A program made the position numbers and the translations under genes. Shown piece after piece: positions 12,260 to 24,587 of a DNA stretch of 64,000 bases. The DNA comes from Camillea tinctor (taxonomy: Eukaryota > Ascomycota > Sordariomycetes > Xylariales > Xylariaceae). The stretch's first letter is position 1; each line of letters opens with the position of its first letter. The stretch covers positions 66,310 to 130,309 of the forward strand of contig MU394106.1 of NCBI GenBank assembly GCA_022578605.1. The letters run 5' to 3'. The notes beneath the pieces are model-generated. The model was not told where the DNA came from, did no database searches, and was given only the letters and a program-made list of their open reading frames with translations.

Positions 12260-14613
12260 TTATTGGATCTCTAGTCGTAGAGCATCATACTGGACATAGA
12301 TCGACTCTGGCAGCACCGCGCTTTCATAGTCCGTTGCGTTGAATGGAAGGCTCAGTACTATCTCATTTTCACCTTCTTTAAGCTTGGCAGGGTCAAAGGT
12401 AAACTTATTCGCAATGTTGTAGCAAATCACGGCCGATCGCACGGCACATGAGCTGCTTTGGTACCATCTATGTTGCATTTAGCTTCTGGCTTGCAAATGA
12501 CAAATCCATTCGAAGGGACTTACGGAATAACCCAAGGCTCAAGATCTTCTCCGTTGATGTTCACTGTATATGGCAAGTTCGCATATGGCTCAGAGGCGTT
12601 GAAGACATCGGTGTTTCCGGCAGCTGTCTTAGCTCCAGCGAGTTGTACTGTGAAGGTGGCTTGACTTTTTTGATCGAATTGATTTTTATCTAGATCGAAG
12701 AGAATGGTCCAATTGTTGACATTTCCCTGACCATAGTACGCTTCGGAGCGAATCGAATTGGCGTAACCCCCGAACACACTCCAGTGAACGTAGTTCAAAT
12801 CTTTAGCCGCATCGCTCTCGCCTACCTTGAAGGTCACCCCATCAGGAAAGTCGTCTACAAAGTCGTAGACCGCCCAGTATATTCTGTACTGCTCCGGATG
12901 CAGTGGATGTGTTGGGTCTCGCTCATAACCATGTCGGTACTCGCCACTGCTCTTATCGGGTGTTCCGATTCGGAATATTTCCTGGCCTGCGGATTCTTCT
13001 TTCCATTCAATCTGAGTCGTCTGAGTCTCTCCTGCCACGATTTTGAGGTCGTCCTGTATGTATTGGCCGAAAACACCACCAGCATATATTGTGATCCGAT
13101 AGGTATCTGCCTTGACCCGCGGGATAGTGGCGTGCCCGGTGCCGTCGATTTCAGCCCAATATTGATAGGCTTTGGTATCAAAAACATTGTCTTGGAAGTC
13201 CACGCCATTCTGCGACAGTACCGCAATCGGACTTTTTGCGTTTTCGGGAAGGTCTACTTTCACTTCCCAGGTACCACGCTGGCTACTAGGAACATAGTTG
13301 GGGACATGATCAGCGATAGAGTCGTAAAAGTCCGAGTTCCACTGTGAATCTGCATATTGTGCGGCATCTTCTCGGAGAGTCATTAGGTCGGCTCCTTCAG
13401 GGAAGTGGTTAAAGTAATAGTAATGCTACTTAAGTTAGCAATCGTGAATATTAAGCGACCTCTTACCAAGAAGAACTCACGGGGCCAAAGGTTCGATCGA
13501 ACCCATTCGTGATGTTTGGCTATGCTAGATGTTAGTTAAGCTTGATTCTGAGACTATGCATTATGACTTGCCGTTTGGTCTCCGTGATGATTAGATACTA
13601 TAAAGCGATTCTTAGCATTGTATCACAGCACACAAGGCGATGGCGGAGTTTCACAAACCTATATAGTTGTAGACAATCCCGTCCACCATCAAATCAGAGT
13701 GCAGTGGACCTCCAAAGTAAGTCTCTTTTGAGTTCATTACCATCCAAGCTCCAAATGTCGAGTTGTCTGACACCTGGGAGCCATCGGCGTACCTAGCAAA
13801 CGGTGTGAATATCAACCCCTAGTCCTTGGTCACGATGCTTCGGATTACACATACATTCCATGGACATCGTGGTTCCTCCAAGTATCCTGAAATGTATACT
13901 TCGTAAAATAATCAGCCTCTTGTTGGACATAGGCATCATCGGGCGTGTTGCCCAGGTACCACGTTGCATCCTGTACAACGACTTCGGCAGCCACAGCATC
14001 GTCACTCGGCAGTGGCGCATACTGAATCTCGTTGGTTAGAAGATGTGTCCATATATCAGAGTTCGGCCGGAATAGGGTCCGGAATTCCTGAAGATTACGC
14101 AAGAATGGGGTTGCATCATTGTAGTAGGCTAGGCGTGAAAACGTATGGAGACCGGTCTCATTATCCCTCAGGAACCAGTATTGCTCGAGAACCTGGCCAG
14201 TAGCGGTGTACGTATCAGACATCCTGATCCCTCCATAATCGGTTCCGGTGCTGTCGGTACCCGTATACAACTCAAATGTCGGGCTTGTTGTACCCGGCGT
14301 CCAGAACCCTGCCGGCGTGCTTCTTCGGGTTAATAACCAGGGCGGTTGTTCACATGGCTTTCCCGAGGATAGAGACTGACCAGTAGCAATCAAGATAGAA
14401 CACACCCGTAGAACCTGACGTCGCCCCAAGCAAATCCTGACCATCTAATTCGAGAACATCCATTTTACCAGTCGCCTTATCGACGCGTGTGTGAAGCCGG
14501 TCATTTTCAATGATCAGCTGGGCCGAATCCTCCGATGCAATTAATTTGGCATATGCTCGATTCGAGCAGGGTAATACGGCCAGAGGCACAAACAGGAAAA
14601 CCGAGAACAGCAT
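12260..14613 (-). CDS. rglB: Rhamnogalacturonan lyase, PL4 (rglB-like), secreted
   Basis: Seven exons: 14613-14381, 14319-13849, 13792-13659, 13597-13572, 13519-13481, 13425-12524 and 12467-12260. Together they encode 670 residues, the usual length for fungal RglB. The start is the ATG heading a signal peptide (MLFSVFLFV...AYA). Recognisable stretches are ENDRL and LDGQDLLG (N-terminal lyase domain), YWFLRDNETGLHTFSRLAYYN, LRNLQEFRTLFRPN, SNHHG, the fibronectin-like domain II (YRITIYAGGVFGQY) and the C-terminal CBM-like domain ending in ESIYVQYDALRLEI. PL4 enzymes cut the rhamnose-galacturonate backbone of pectin by beta-elimination outside the cell. The intron after the 26-nt fourth exon has a GC donor (GCAAGT). 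The exact donor of intron 2 (at 13848) is slightly uncertain and could change one or two residues. All joins keep frame, so the gene looks intact. Confidence 0.9.
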
Positions 14614-15065
14614 CTTCTCCCTAGACTCCACAAGCAATAAGAGACAAAATAGGCTGAGAAACAGACTCAGCTTCGTTCAAGATGACTGCCGACTAGCAGC
14701 ATATTTAAGACTGATGATCCTAGTTGACCTGGAGACGCGTCCTGGCCAGAAGGACAGGGTTCTATGGCGGGAGAATCTCTGCACGGTGCATTCTTCCGTA
14801 TACTAAGAAGCTATTTCGCTATTTTTGCTATTTCTGCGAGGGGACAATGCGGGGAGAGACGGCCAGAGCGACATGGAGACTGCTCGTCTAGGTAGAATTA
14901 CCTCCGCGTTTCCCCATCTACACCGTGGAAAGGAATGCGGAGACAAGGTAATGGGCGTGATGGGCGGAGTAGCATCGTGGGCCGCTTTCGGGTGCTCGGC
15001 AAAAGTCCAAGCGAGAAGCGAAAAGAAGCGAATGAGGAAAATGAGAGGCCATAAACGGCCACAAC
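14614..15065. other. Upstream region of the lyase gene
   Basis: No gene is seen between the lyase start and the orphan ORF at 15066-15467. It is probably promoter for rglB. Confidence 0.5.
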
Positions 15066-15467
15066 TCAGACATCGTCGTCGTCGACTTCTGAATAATAAT
15101 AATTCATCAACACCTCAACGCCAACATGAGACTTGGCATAGTCTGACAGATGCCTTATGGCAGACCCAGTGATGCGCACCGCATTCCCAGAGCAATAACT
15201 TGGCTGCATATGTCGCTTATATGACAGGTGACACCCCTGGAGCTTCGCGATGTCACGCGAAGCTGGGGCAGTGGTCCGAATGATGGTAGTCGGTCCTGCC
15301 ACGGATGCATGTATGTATTCTACAGTCCATCGACGATGTCTTGGAATTTCGTCAGCTGGGGGTCTAGCTTCGGGGATGTGTTGGTGATTTGAAATGGCAG
15401 GCCATTCCCAGTATTCTGGAGGAGTGGCCAAGGTGGCCAAGGAGAACAAGTCATATAGTTGCAACAC
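15066..15467 (-). CDS. Orphan protein-like ORF (exon or gene relic)
   Basis: A 133-codon open frame whose composition looks like real protein: balanced codon use, a WPAISNHQH segment, RHRRWTVEYIH, a Cys-containing stretch (LQGCHLSYKRH) and an acidic tail (YYYSEVDDDD) before the TGA stop. There is no ATG near its 5' end (it opens with GTG), and I could not find a convincing upstream exon. It is therefore either the last exon of a gene whose first exon I cannot see, or a truncated relic. I do not recognise the family. It overlaps a shorter open frame on the other strand, which looks less protein-like. Confidence 0.35.
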   Translation of the reverse strand: MLQLYDLFSLATLATPPEYWEWPAISNHQHIPEARPPADEIPRHRRWTVEYIHASVAGPTTIIRTTAPASRDIAKLQGCHLSYKRHMQPSYCSGNAVRITGSAIRHLSDYAKSHVGVEVLMNYYYSEVDDDDV

Positions 15468-17507
15468 GAGAAAATGTAGGAATCATATGGTCCTATGTTT
15501 GTATGTTTGTATGTATGTATGTGTGTGTGTCTATCTGACTCTCTGAGACGAAATAAAAAAAATTAATCTGTATTCGGTGTAGGATTCATGATGAAAAAGG
15601 ACTTGAAGCGTGGCTTGGCAGCGAGGATGTTGGAATAAGTTGTTGGCTCAGATGTCAATTCTATAGAAGTTGGGTTTATTGAAAGACCTCATCAGGTTAG
15701 ATGCAGGCTTCAAATACACCTCTGTTGAGTAAAAGGAGGTTAGGTCAAGTACTATTAAGGAGTATTGTGCATAAGATCGAAGAATTCTGTAGATCCATTT
15801 AAGTCTAATGATCCATGTCCATGATTCCATGTCCATGGATGACACTGGGGTCGAATCTACTTATGTATATACTTAGTGGTAGGAGATTTCGGCGGAATAA
15901 AGGTTATTCTCTGTCATGTGAGCACCTGTGCTCTGGAACCTCTTTGTTCAATGTTACTAGTAGTAGGAATGGTCAATCATTGGAAGCTACGTGGTGCTTC
16001 TATACATTACAAGGTAACCACAAAGTTCCACGTAGGTGTGAGTAATACATAGTGAAGCAGTACCCGGTAATACCCACCTGCATACCGCACCCGCTAAAAG
16101 GAATAAACTTTAGTCTTTCCTGTCTGTGATTCAGGGCTGTGCCTTACCAAAAGCCATGTAGCATGCGAAACAGAGGTGTGTCCCACATATAATAAACTAA
16201 TACATAAGTGTATTGGTTACTAGCAGTATGCAGTCTGGACAAGTCATGGTGTGCAACAGATAAGAAAGTGAAAAAAAAAAAAAAAAATATGAAAAGGAAA
16301 AAACGCAAGTACAAGAAACAAAGGAACACAAAGAAAAGGAAGAAGGGAAAAAAAAAAAAGGAATATTAATCCTTTCTCTTTGTTCTATTCTATTAATATA
16401 GTTGTACTAGTAGTCACATAAGCGATTGATAACGGAAAAAAGGGAAAATAGAAAGGGTAAAACAAGAAAAAAAGAAAAGCAAAGTTAATCAGAAACCTTC
16501 AACCAAAAACCTCCTGCCCCGTAGAATCGTCCTTGCTAATTCCAAAAGGGGGAAACTTGATATAAGCTAGCCAGCAGACTAGTCCAGATCGGGTACAGAA
16601 TACCCTGAAGCGCCCTGAAATGCACACAGGGGCGTGACGCTTTATTAGTCTTTTAATGGGACCCATGAAACCGATCGAAAATGTCCATATGCTCATGCAT
16701 GCAACAAACGTATGCGGGCATTGAGATCAATCTTGTTCTGAAACAGCACCCGCCATCAGCACCCTATCAGAATTCTCCTTGAATTTTTCGACAACCTAAA
16801 CCCGGCAATTCTCCTTAGCTGTTCATCCCTTCCCGACCCGTCTAAGCTGCACATCGCCAATCATCCGCTGCCGCGCTAATATGTCCCATGTCTGACTTCG
16901 TTTCTCTTGTTGGTTGCGGAATAAAACTATTATTGTATGTACACAACAGCTAAGAAAAAAGAACGAAAAGCCCTTTTACTATGAGAAACAGAGGACAGAC
17001 AGAAAGCCACTTCCCGAACTACCACAAACCTTTTTTTTTTTTTCTCTCAACATCCTCTTCCAGTCAAGCCCCTTCTCTTCTCTCCTCGTCCTCCCTCTTT
17101 ACTCCTTCCATCCATCTCCCCGGTTCCAGCATAAGCGCAGCTGATCCACACATGTGTTCTTGGGTCATGTCTTGATCGAGAGTCATGGGCCCTGACGGAC
17201 TCGGCAGGTAGTACGGAAGTAGCTAAGGTTGGGCTGTGTTGAATCTTCTTGACATGGACTCGGTTCAAGTACCCTCTTTATATCTCCCCCCCCCTAAATA
17301 TAGGCTGCAGATCATGTGGACAGGGTCACTTAAACTCGAACTTGTTGGTACAATATCTTTTCCCTGCTTGCTACCACATCCGTATTTAACTATTTCTTCT
17401 TCTTCTTCTTCTACACATCTCAAGGGTTTCTGGAAAGCTCTGTGTTGTTGACCCTTGCCCACCATTCCCTTCATTTCTATACTATCTTCTATATCTTCTT
17501 TTCAATA
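15468..17507. other. Intergenic region
   Basis: No gene seen. It holds a GTAT/GT microsatellite near 15500-15531, A-rich runs at 16270-16360 and the T/C-rich promoter of the downstream GH76 gene (17380-17500), including a (TTC)n run near 17394-17411. Confidence 0.55.
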
Positions 17508-18677
17508 ATGGTTTCTTCTTCGTTTATTGGAGGCCTTGCCTCGCGGGCCATTTTCCTAATGTCTAGTCATGTTAACTTCGCTGACCAGGCAGTCTACGCT
17601 TCCAACTCGGTCAACGCCATACAAACTCTGCAAACATGGTACAACAAGGGGACTGGTCTCTGGGATTCTACCGGCTGGTGGAACAGTGCAAACTGCCTGA
17701 CCATTCTGGCCGACTTTGCTGTTCTGAAACCTCAACAGGCCGCCAGTCTTGATATCCCCAACATTATTCAGAACACCTATGAACAGGCGCAGAAGACAAC
17801 CGTCCAGGCAACCAAGAAGCTTTCTTTCAATGGTCTTCCTATCTCGTCCTATGTCCGGGTCTCGAAGCGGTCAACTATCGGCAAGAGGGGTTTCGATAAC
17901 TTCCTCAACGACTACTATGACGACGAAGGATGGTGGGCTCTAGCTATGATCCGCAGCTTCGATATCGGTGTTTTTGGTATTGGCGACCAGGAGTATCTCG
18001 AAGCTGCCGTGGAGATCTTTGAAGATATGAAGAAGGGCAACTCCTCATGCGGCGGAATATATTGGAGCAAGGTGACGCCCTACACGAACGCTATCGCCAA
18101 TGAACTATATCTTAGCGTTGCGGCATCTCTGGCCAACCGGATCCCTGCGCAGAAGAATTATTACCTAGACATTGCGAAGAACCAATGGACATGGTTCAAG
18201 AACAGTGGCTTAATCAACCAGAATAATCTAATCAACGATGGCCTCACGGACGCATGCAAGAACAACGCGGGGAACACATGGACCTACAACCAAGGCGTTA
18301 TTTTGGGAGGACTGGTGGAGCTTTACAAGGCTACAGGTGATGCGTCGTATATCACCCAGGCCGTAACCATCGCTACGGCCGCCATTGCGGCCAAGTCCAA
18401 GGATGGAGTTCTCTACGAAGGATGTGAGCCAGACTGCGGGAGCGACGGCGCTCAGTTCAAGGGGATCTTCATGAGAAACCTCATGTATCTCCAGCAAGTG
18501 GCGCCTAGAGATACCTTCAAGAATTTCATCCTCACCAATGCGGATGCGATCTGGGCGAACAACCGAGACGCAAGTGGCAAGCTTGGACCCACTTGGAATG
18601 GTCCGTTTTCAGAGGCGTCCGCGGGTACGCAAAGCTCGGCGTTAGATGTTCTTGTGGGCGCAGTCGCGGTGGCATAG
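17508..18677 (+). CDS. GH76 family endo-alpha-1,6-mannanase
   Basis: An intronless gene of 389 residues. The ATG at 17508 is the first in frame. The N-terminus (GLASRAIFLMSS...) is only weakly hydrophobic, so secretion is likely but not certain. The family pattern is clear: WYN...GLWDSTGWWNSANCLTILADF near residue 45-70; YYDDEGWWALAMIR near 135-150, which carries the paired Asp used by GH76 enzymes; GGIYWS near 180; TWTYNQGVILGGLVELY near 260-275; and QFKGIFMRNL near 320. GH76 enzymes cleave alpha-1,6-mannan. The Dcw1/Dfg5 members remodel fungal cell wall through GPI-anchored mannoproteins. There is no C-terminal hydrophobic GPI signal here, so a soluble secreted mannan-degrading enzyme is more likely than a Dfg5 type. 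Confidence 0.88.
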   Translation: MVSSSFIGGLASRAIFLMSSHVNFADQAVYASNSVNAIQTLQTWYNKGTGLWDSTGWWNSANCLTILADFAVLKPQQAASLDIPNIIQNTYEQAQKTTVQATKKLSFNGLPISSYVRVSKRSTIGKRGFDNFLNDYYDDEGWWALAMIRSFDIGVFGIGDQEYLEAAVEIFEDMKKGNSSCGGIYWSKVTPYTNAIANELYLSVAASLANRIPAQKNYYLDIAKNQWTWFKNSGLINQNNLINDGLTDACKNNAGNTWTYNQGVILGGLVELYKATGDASYITQAVTIATAAIAAKSKDGVLYEGCEPDCGSDGAQFKGIFMRNLMYLQQVAPRDTFKNFILTNADAIWANNRDASGKLGPTWNGPFSEASAGTQSSALDVLVGAVAVA

Positions 18678-20667
18678 TAATCGGTCTCTTTTTTTTCTTT
18701 TCTTTTTTTGCTTACACTTTCTATTTCTCATCCACATACACTCAGACTCACAGACACACATACACTTTCATATTATTTTATTTTGATAATCCTTCAGGAA
18801 GGCAGGCAAAACAGCGATCCTGTCAAAGGCTGAAACAGGATATGAAGCAGGGAACCCCCCAGGTGGCAGCGTCAACTCGCAAACTCGCAATCCAGCGACA
18901 GCAATGAAACGCGGAATAATGATTGTTTATATTCACATTAGATATATTATACCCAACAGCTCGGGCCTCAATCGGCTGGCGAGCAATCCGATTACCAAAT
19001 CGAGGCAATGAATACTTTTTTTTTCCCTTCATCAGACTTGACGCCGAGACGGTTTTGTTTAGGTGTATTTCGTGCGTATTTCTCATCCGTGAGCAAATTG
19101 TGATGGGCTTTGGGAGATCTTGTGAATCTACCATACGATCGTGATGGCGATCGCACCAGGACGTGATCACCCAATGTTTCTTCTAGCCGGCTCGGTTGTG
19201 GTGACGGAACCAAAGTTAGGTGTTGTTTTTAGGAACCCTATGATCGGCAGACCCGCGCGCGCGCGTAGGAGCAGGGTCCCGTAAGTGATCTTTCATGGGT
19301 TAGTTTTTTTCCCCTTCTAATAATTGCCGATGCATCGCGGCTGAAGATGCCCTCTTCCTTTTAAGGGTCACTGCAGAGAAGATCTCAGGACAGCCGGGGG
19401 AGAAAAAAAAAAGGAAGCAAGACAACAAAATCCCCTAACCTATATATGTTGGAGTCGCTGCATTTCTTACATATTCGCACGTGCGAAGCCTTCATGCATA
19501 CCTGCATACATACTCAATTTAGCCGGCCGTACCTTAATCAATCCACATCGCACAGGACAATGGTTTATGTGCGTCCACTTTATAGTGCCAGTGTAACGGA
19601 ACCGCTCTGGTGGGTGTTGCACCCCCTTCACCAAATGCAGCTTGGGTGGATATCCACATTCCGTTGCCCGACTATTAACCGCTTGGCGCTATTCCCGCCT
19701 CAAAGTTACCTATTTACATATAGTGTATACAATACCTGCCGTCCGTTTTGTTTTAATTGATGGCATATATTAGAGTGAAAATGGCGATTTCCCGGTAAAC
19801 AAGGCCACTTATCCTTTCTAAGAGCCAGGAATTATCTATCTTCTCATAGTTTCCATAATTCATTTCCGAGCTAATCAGGATCGTCCTTGATAATTGACAT
19901 GCGGACTGAGGTTATCGCGAGTACCTACCTACTACACCAACTTCTGCAAGTTTTTTTTTTTTGGAGATATCTATGGTGTTTTTGTATCACTACCCAGATT
20001 TGACATATTCAAGAGGACGACATGGATCAACCTGGTTTGTCAATACCACGTCCTGCTATGATAAGTACCTAGGTACAAACGAAGCATAAATGCATTAAGG
20101 CACTACTAGTTGTAAGGTATACGGAGTAGAGCTACATCGTTGTAGGTAACGTGTGTGATCATAGTTGATGGCATCCATTTGATGTATGGCTAAATGTCAT
20201 ATTATGTACATAACCAATCAATCATGATATCAATGATAAATATGCATCTAAGCCGACCGAATTGACATTTACCCACTTGTAGATTTGTGCGAACATTACC
20301 TAGCTGCAGGTGTACATACATTAGGTATACATCAGGTATCATGTGGGTACTACGGTACACTAGAATCCTGCTGCCTTAGCATTTACCTCTCTACCTACAT
20401 GTAGCATCCATCAACTACCTATGTAAGCTATAATCAGCATACAAGCTCACCGACTTGAGGAAATTCATGTTCGTTATTCATGATAACTACATCATATGTT
20501 GAATCTATCTTTAATATCTGAATGAAATTTAGACGTTGCTCTTTTTTTTTTTTTTCTAAATTTTCCCGCCAAAAAAATCATCACATGAGTATCAACAGAG
20601 AAACTTGTACTTAGAAAAGAACACCCCCTTTTTTTAATCGGTCTATTCACATTAAATATTTCACACT
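18678..20667. other. Intergenic region
   Basis: No gene seen in 2 kb. It contains a short (CG)n run near 19254-19265 and a perfect 12-bp palindrome GTACCTAGGTAC at 20065-20076. The last few hundred bases, with a T-rich tract at 20541-20555, are the promoter of the cofactor D gene. Confidence 0.55.
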
Positions 20668-23600
20668 ATGGATGCTTCAGATCAAGACCGAGATATACTT
20701 ATTCAGAAATCCTCGGCTGATCTCATCGCCGACTTTGACCGCTCGCTGGACCCGTTCCTGAGGAAGCCCAACGGACACCTTCGCCGGCGTGTGCGTGTTA
20801 GAGAAGCCTCTAGGTTGACATCTCAGGTACGCCAGACTTACTGACCTAGAGAAACCAGCACGAAATGCTAAGTCTTTATTTCCGAAAAGCTTCTAGAGCC
20901 CTTCCAAGAACTGCCGCAGCTGCTTGATCCGCAGCTGCCGAAGTGGCTTCCCGTCCTCGCAAGTGCCTATCTCGAGTGCCTGCGGGACCGCTCGAGATCT
21001 AAGTCCATGTCCCTGAGGTCTCAGCTCCTCACTCCCCTGCCCGACGCCATCTGCAGAATAGTTTATACCTTCTGCAAGATTCGCGGAGAAAAGGTCGTAG
21101 TTAGGTTTCTTAATGTTGAGACGAGATACCTAGAGCTACTACTACTTGCTATCGAGGACTCGGAGCGTGAGAGCAGCACTGCTGCGAGGCCGGACTTGGC
21201 TACCTCATGGACTTGGCACGAGAGATATGTTGTTCTACTGTGGCTGTCCCAGTTGTTCTTCGCTCCTTTTGACCTTTCCACCATCTCGTCTGGTGACGCA
21301 GACGATCTTGACCAGGTCACTGTCTCGGGCTTCTATTGGCCACCCAAAGTCCCTGGTATTACTCTCAGAGTCATACCCTTAGCAACAAGATATCTTGGCT
21401 CCCCCGGAAAAGAGCGAGATGGCGCTAAGGCTCTCTTGGTTCGCTTAGCAATGCGGAGGGACATGCAAGAAGTCGGAATACTCGAGGCGCTTGTTCAATG
21501 GGCTCTGTCCACCCTCAAGCCGACTAAAGATGCCGTACCAGAATCCCCATACTATTACATTGGTTGTCTGTCCTTCCTGGCCGGTGTGCTAGGCGCCTCG
21601 GCTGATACATCTATCATGGATTCGTATCTATCTAGTATATTTTATGCTACACAGGCAATCTCCGCAGAAGAGAACGCCGTTTTCAATGTCATCAACGGTT
21701 CTGCACTAGCCCGAAAGATGATGATCAAGGTCACGCGCTCCGTCATTACTTTGACACTACGAAAGTCAGAGCAGACCGTGGCTGATACCGAAATGGCAGA
21801 GGCCTCGATTGGATATTTACTTGAGAGACTAGCAGACAACGATACCCCCGTAAGACTTGCCGCCAGCAAGGCACTGAGTATTATCACACTCAAGCTAGAC
21901 TCCGATATGGCCTCACAAGTCATTGATGCTGTTCTTGAGTCCCTAAACCGCAACGTCCTCTGGGTCAAGAACCAGGCTAACCCCTCAGCCCCTCCTGCTC
22001 AAGACCTTACAGCGGTAGACCCCCTGGAATGGCACGGTTTGATGCTGACGCTGTCTCACCTACTATATAGACGGTCACCACCGCCTGAAAACCTCTCAGA
22101 TATCATCCATGCTCTCCTCGTCGGCCTATCCTTTGAGAAGCGGAGTCCATCTGGAGGGTCTATCGGAACAAACGTTCGGGACGCATCATGCTTCGGTATC
22201 TGGGCCTTGGCCCGCCGCTACAGCACCCCTGAGCTGCTGCAAGTCCCAACGAAATCCGTATTGGTCGCCAAAGGACATGATCCCTCCGCATCCATCCTAC
22301 AAGTTATTGCCACTGAGCTTGTTGTAACCGCATCCTTGGATCCAGCTGGTAACATAAGACGTGGTGCGTCTGCTGCTCTCCAAGAGCTAATTGGACGCCA
22401 TCCAGATATCGTAGAGAAAGGTATTTTGGTCGTTCAGACCGTTGACTACCACGCAGTCGCTCTCCGTTCCAGGGCCATACACGAGGTCTCCCTGCAGGCA
22501 ACCAGGCTTTCTACTCATTATGGCCGTGCCTTATTGGAAGCAAATCTCGGCTGGCGTGGTATTGGCGATCTAGATGCCAGCGCCCGTAGAGTCGCTGCTA
22601 GTTCGTTCGGAATCTTGACAGCAGAAATGGTTAATCATGGGGCCTCTGATCCTACGGGGCACATTGGTGCATCTATTGAGCTACTCTTATCCCGTCTTCA
22701 AGCTCTCCAGGTGCGGCAGGTAGAGGAGCGACATGGGCTCTTATTAAGCCTTGCTGCTATTTTCGACCACATCCCGTCTATTGTGCAGGACAAACAACAG
22801 CTTGAGGGTCTCCCTGTCTCCAGAATCTTAGCCGCCCTTAAGGATATTCTACTGGACTCTAAGACGGTCAAGTACCGCAGGCCGGAACTTATTGTAGAGG
22901 CTGTTGGTAGACTTATTGTTTCTTCAACGCCAATTCTAGTGGTGAGTGTTGTGCAACACGGTCAGCTAGAGGGTCCTATAGAATCGGGCCCTTCCATTGT
23001 CAATGAAGCAAACTCTACTCCCATTGCTATTATAGCTGGCATGGTTGACAAGCTGTCAAGTGATCGGCCAGAACAGATTGATGAGCTGTTGGGAGTTCTT
23101 GAAGAAGCAGTGGGTACCTGGCTTGATCGAAACGAGCCTGAGGTGACAAAGGCTTCTTCCGAGGCCGCTCTAGTACTTCTCATTTTTTCAAGCCCTTCAA
23201 GCCGGATTCGGATTGTTCGAACATGGTGTGACAGAGTTTGCTTGCCACAAGTTCCACGGAATAAGCATGGCAACGGATATTTCCACGCCCTTACCCGCTC
23301 CTATTCTCTAGCGGCATTTCTAGAGGAAAACCAAAATGCCCCTTCCGAGAATGTGTCGGTGAGTAGGGTGCTTGCAGAACGATGGAGAAAGGATGAGGAT
23401 ATCGAGACACGGGTGGCACTTCTTCAAAGCCTCGTTGATCGAGTTATTCTTAGGGGGCAGACATTGGATTTTGTGGGAGTTATCTCTGATGGCCTAGACA
23501 ATTACACAACCAACGCTCGTGGTGACATCGGTTCTCATGTACGACTAGAGGCGATCAAGGCCACTAAGACTTTATGGGGGACCCAAAGGGGCGAACATAT

Positions 23601-24587
23601 CCTCTACTCTGCTCTCTTCCCACGCATCCTCCGTCTAGCGGCTGAAAAGTTGGACCGAGTGCGAGTCGAGGCCCAATCGACGTTGGCTATGCTGCTACAC
23701 TCAAGGTAGGTACCAGATATGACTAAAAAGGTTCTGACATGATATGCTCGTCTTACTAAATCTTGAACAGTTGCCTCGAAGAATTCAATAAGCTATCTTT
23801 CTCATCAAAGGAGTACTTCAGCTTCCTTTTCCGTCTCTGTACTGCGGAAAGGTTAGATCCGACTATAGCCGCGGGTTGGGCAGTCAGCATGGAGGAGAGC
23901 ATCTGCACCCTACTTGCGGGACTAGTAACTTCAGCAGATACGGGTAATGAGGACCTCGTTATCGTCAGCCGTGCGGCCCTTGCGGAATTTTGCGAGGAGT
24001 CCTACGAAAACCTCCGCCGAGTCTGCACCGGACTGATACACAACCTTAAGAGGTACGCAGGCCAGGACCGAGTCATAATACCTACCCTGGAGGTAGTGGG
24101 CTACTTGTTCCACGTCAGCCTACTACAGAAGTGTCACCATCATGACGACCTAAACTTGCGACAACTCTGTCTGCTAGTGCAAAAGGCCGCCTACAAGACG
24201 GGTAATGTGCGCAAGCTTGAAGCCTGCGTAAAAGTATACGGAGCTATCGCGGCTGTGGACGTCCACACAGACGCCGATAAAGATGCAATAGCTAGCCAAA
24301 CACCCGATACTCTCACCGACGGCGATCAGACCATAGAGACAACAGAGCTAACACAGAAAAAGCAACAAAGCACCCACGAAGCACGCCGTCGGTTGGGGGC
24401 CTTGATGCTTCATCCATGGCCCAGAGTGAGGGCTCAGGTCGTCGACGAGCTGTGGGATATCATGGGGGGTGATAAGAGCGATGCCCCTGACGTGACTCAA
24501 AGGCAACAGAAACTCCTGGGCGTAGACTGGGGCAGGGCTGAGAAATCGCACATTAAGAGAATTGTGGGGGAGCTGGGTCTCGAGTAG
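20668..24587 (+). CDS. TBCD: Tubulin-folding cofactor D (TBCD/Cin1/Alp1)
   Basis: Three exons: 20668-20826, 20890-23705 and 23771-24587. The introns are 63 and 65 nt (GTACGC...AAAAG; GTAGGT with a TACTAAA branch site and ACAG). The product is 1263 residues, close to the roughly 1,200 usual for cofactor D. The N-terminal block (LLEPFQELPQLLDPQLPKW, then YTFCKIRGEKVVVRFL and RYVVLLWLSQL) is characteristic of this chaperone. The middle is a string of HEAT-like helical repeats (for example VRLAASKALSIITLKLD near 305). The C-terminal third has the TFCD C-terminal domain (RLRVEA-type repeats, AYKTGNVRKLEACVKVYG, HPWPRVRAQVVDELW). It binds beta-tubulin and, with cofactors A, C and E, assembles or dissociates the alpha/beta dimer. 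A soluble cytosolic protein. Confidence 0.93.

Noticed and set aside
19254..19265. (CG)n run as a regulatory or Z-DNA site
   Set aside because: Only about six dinucleotides and isolated; no further signal.
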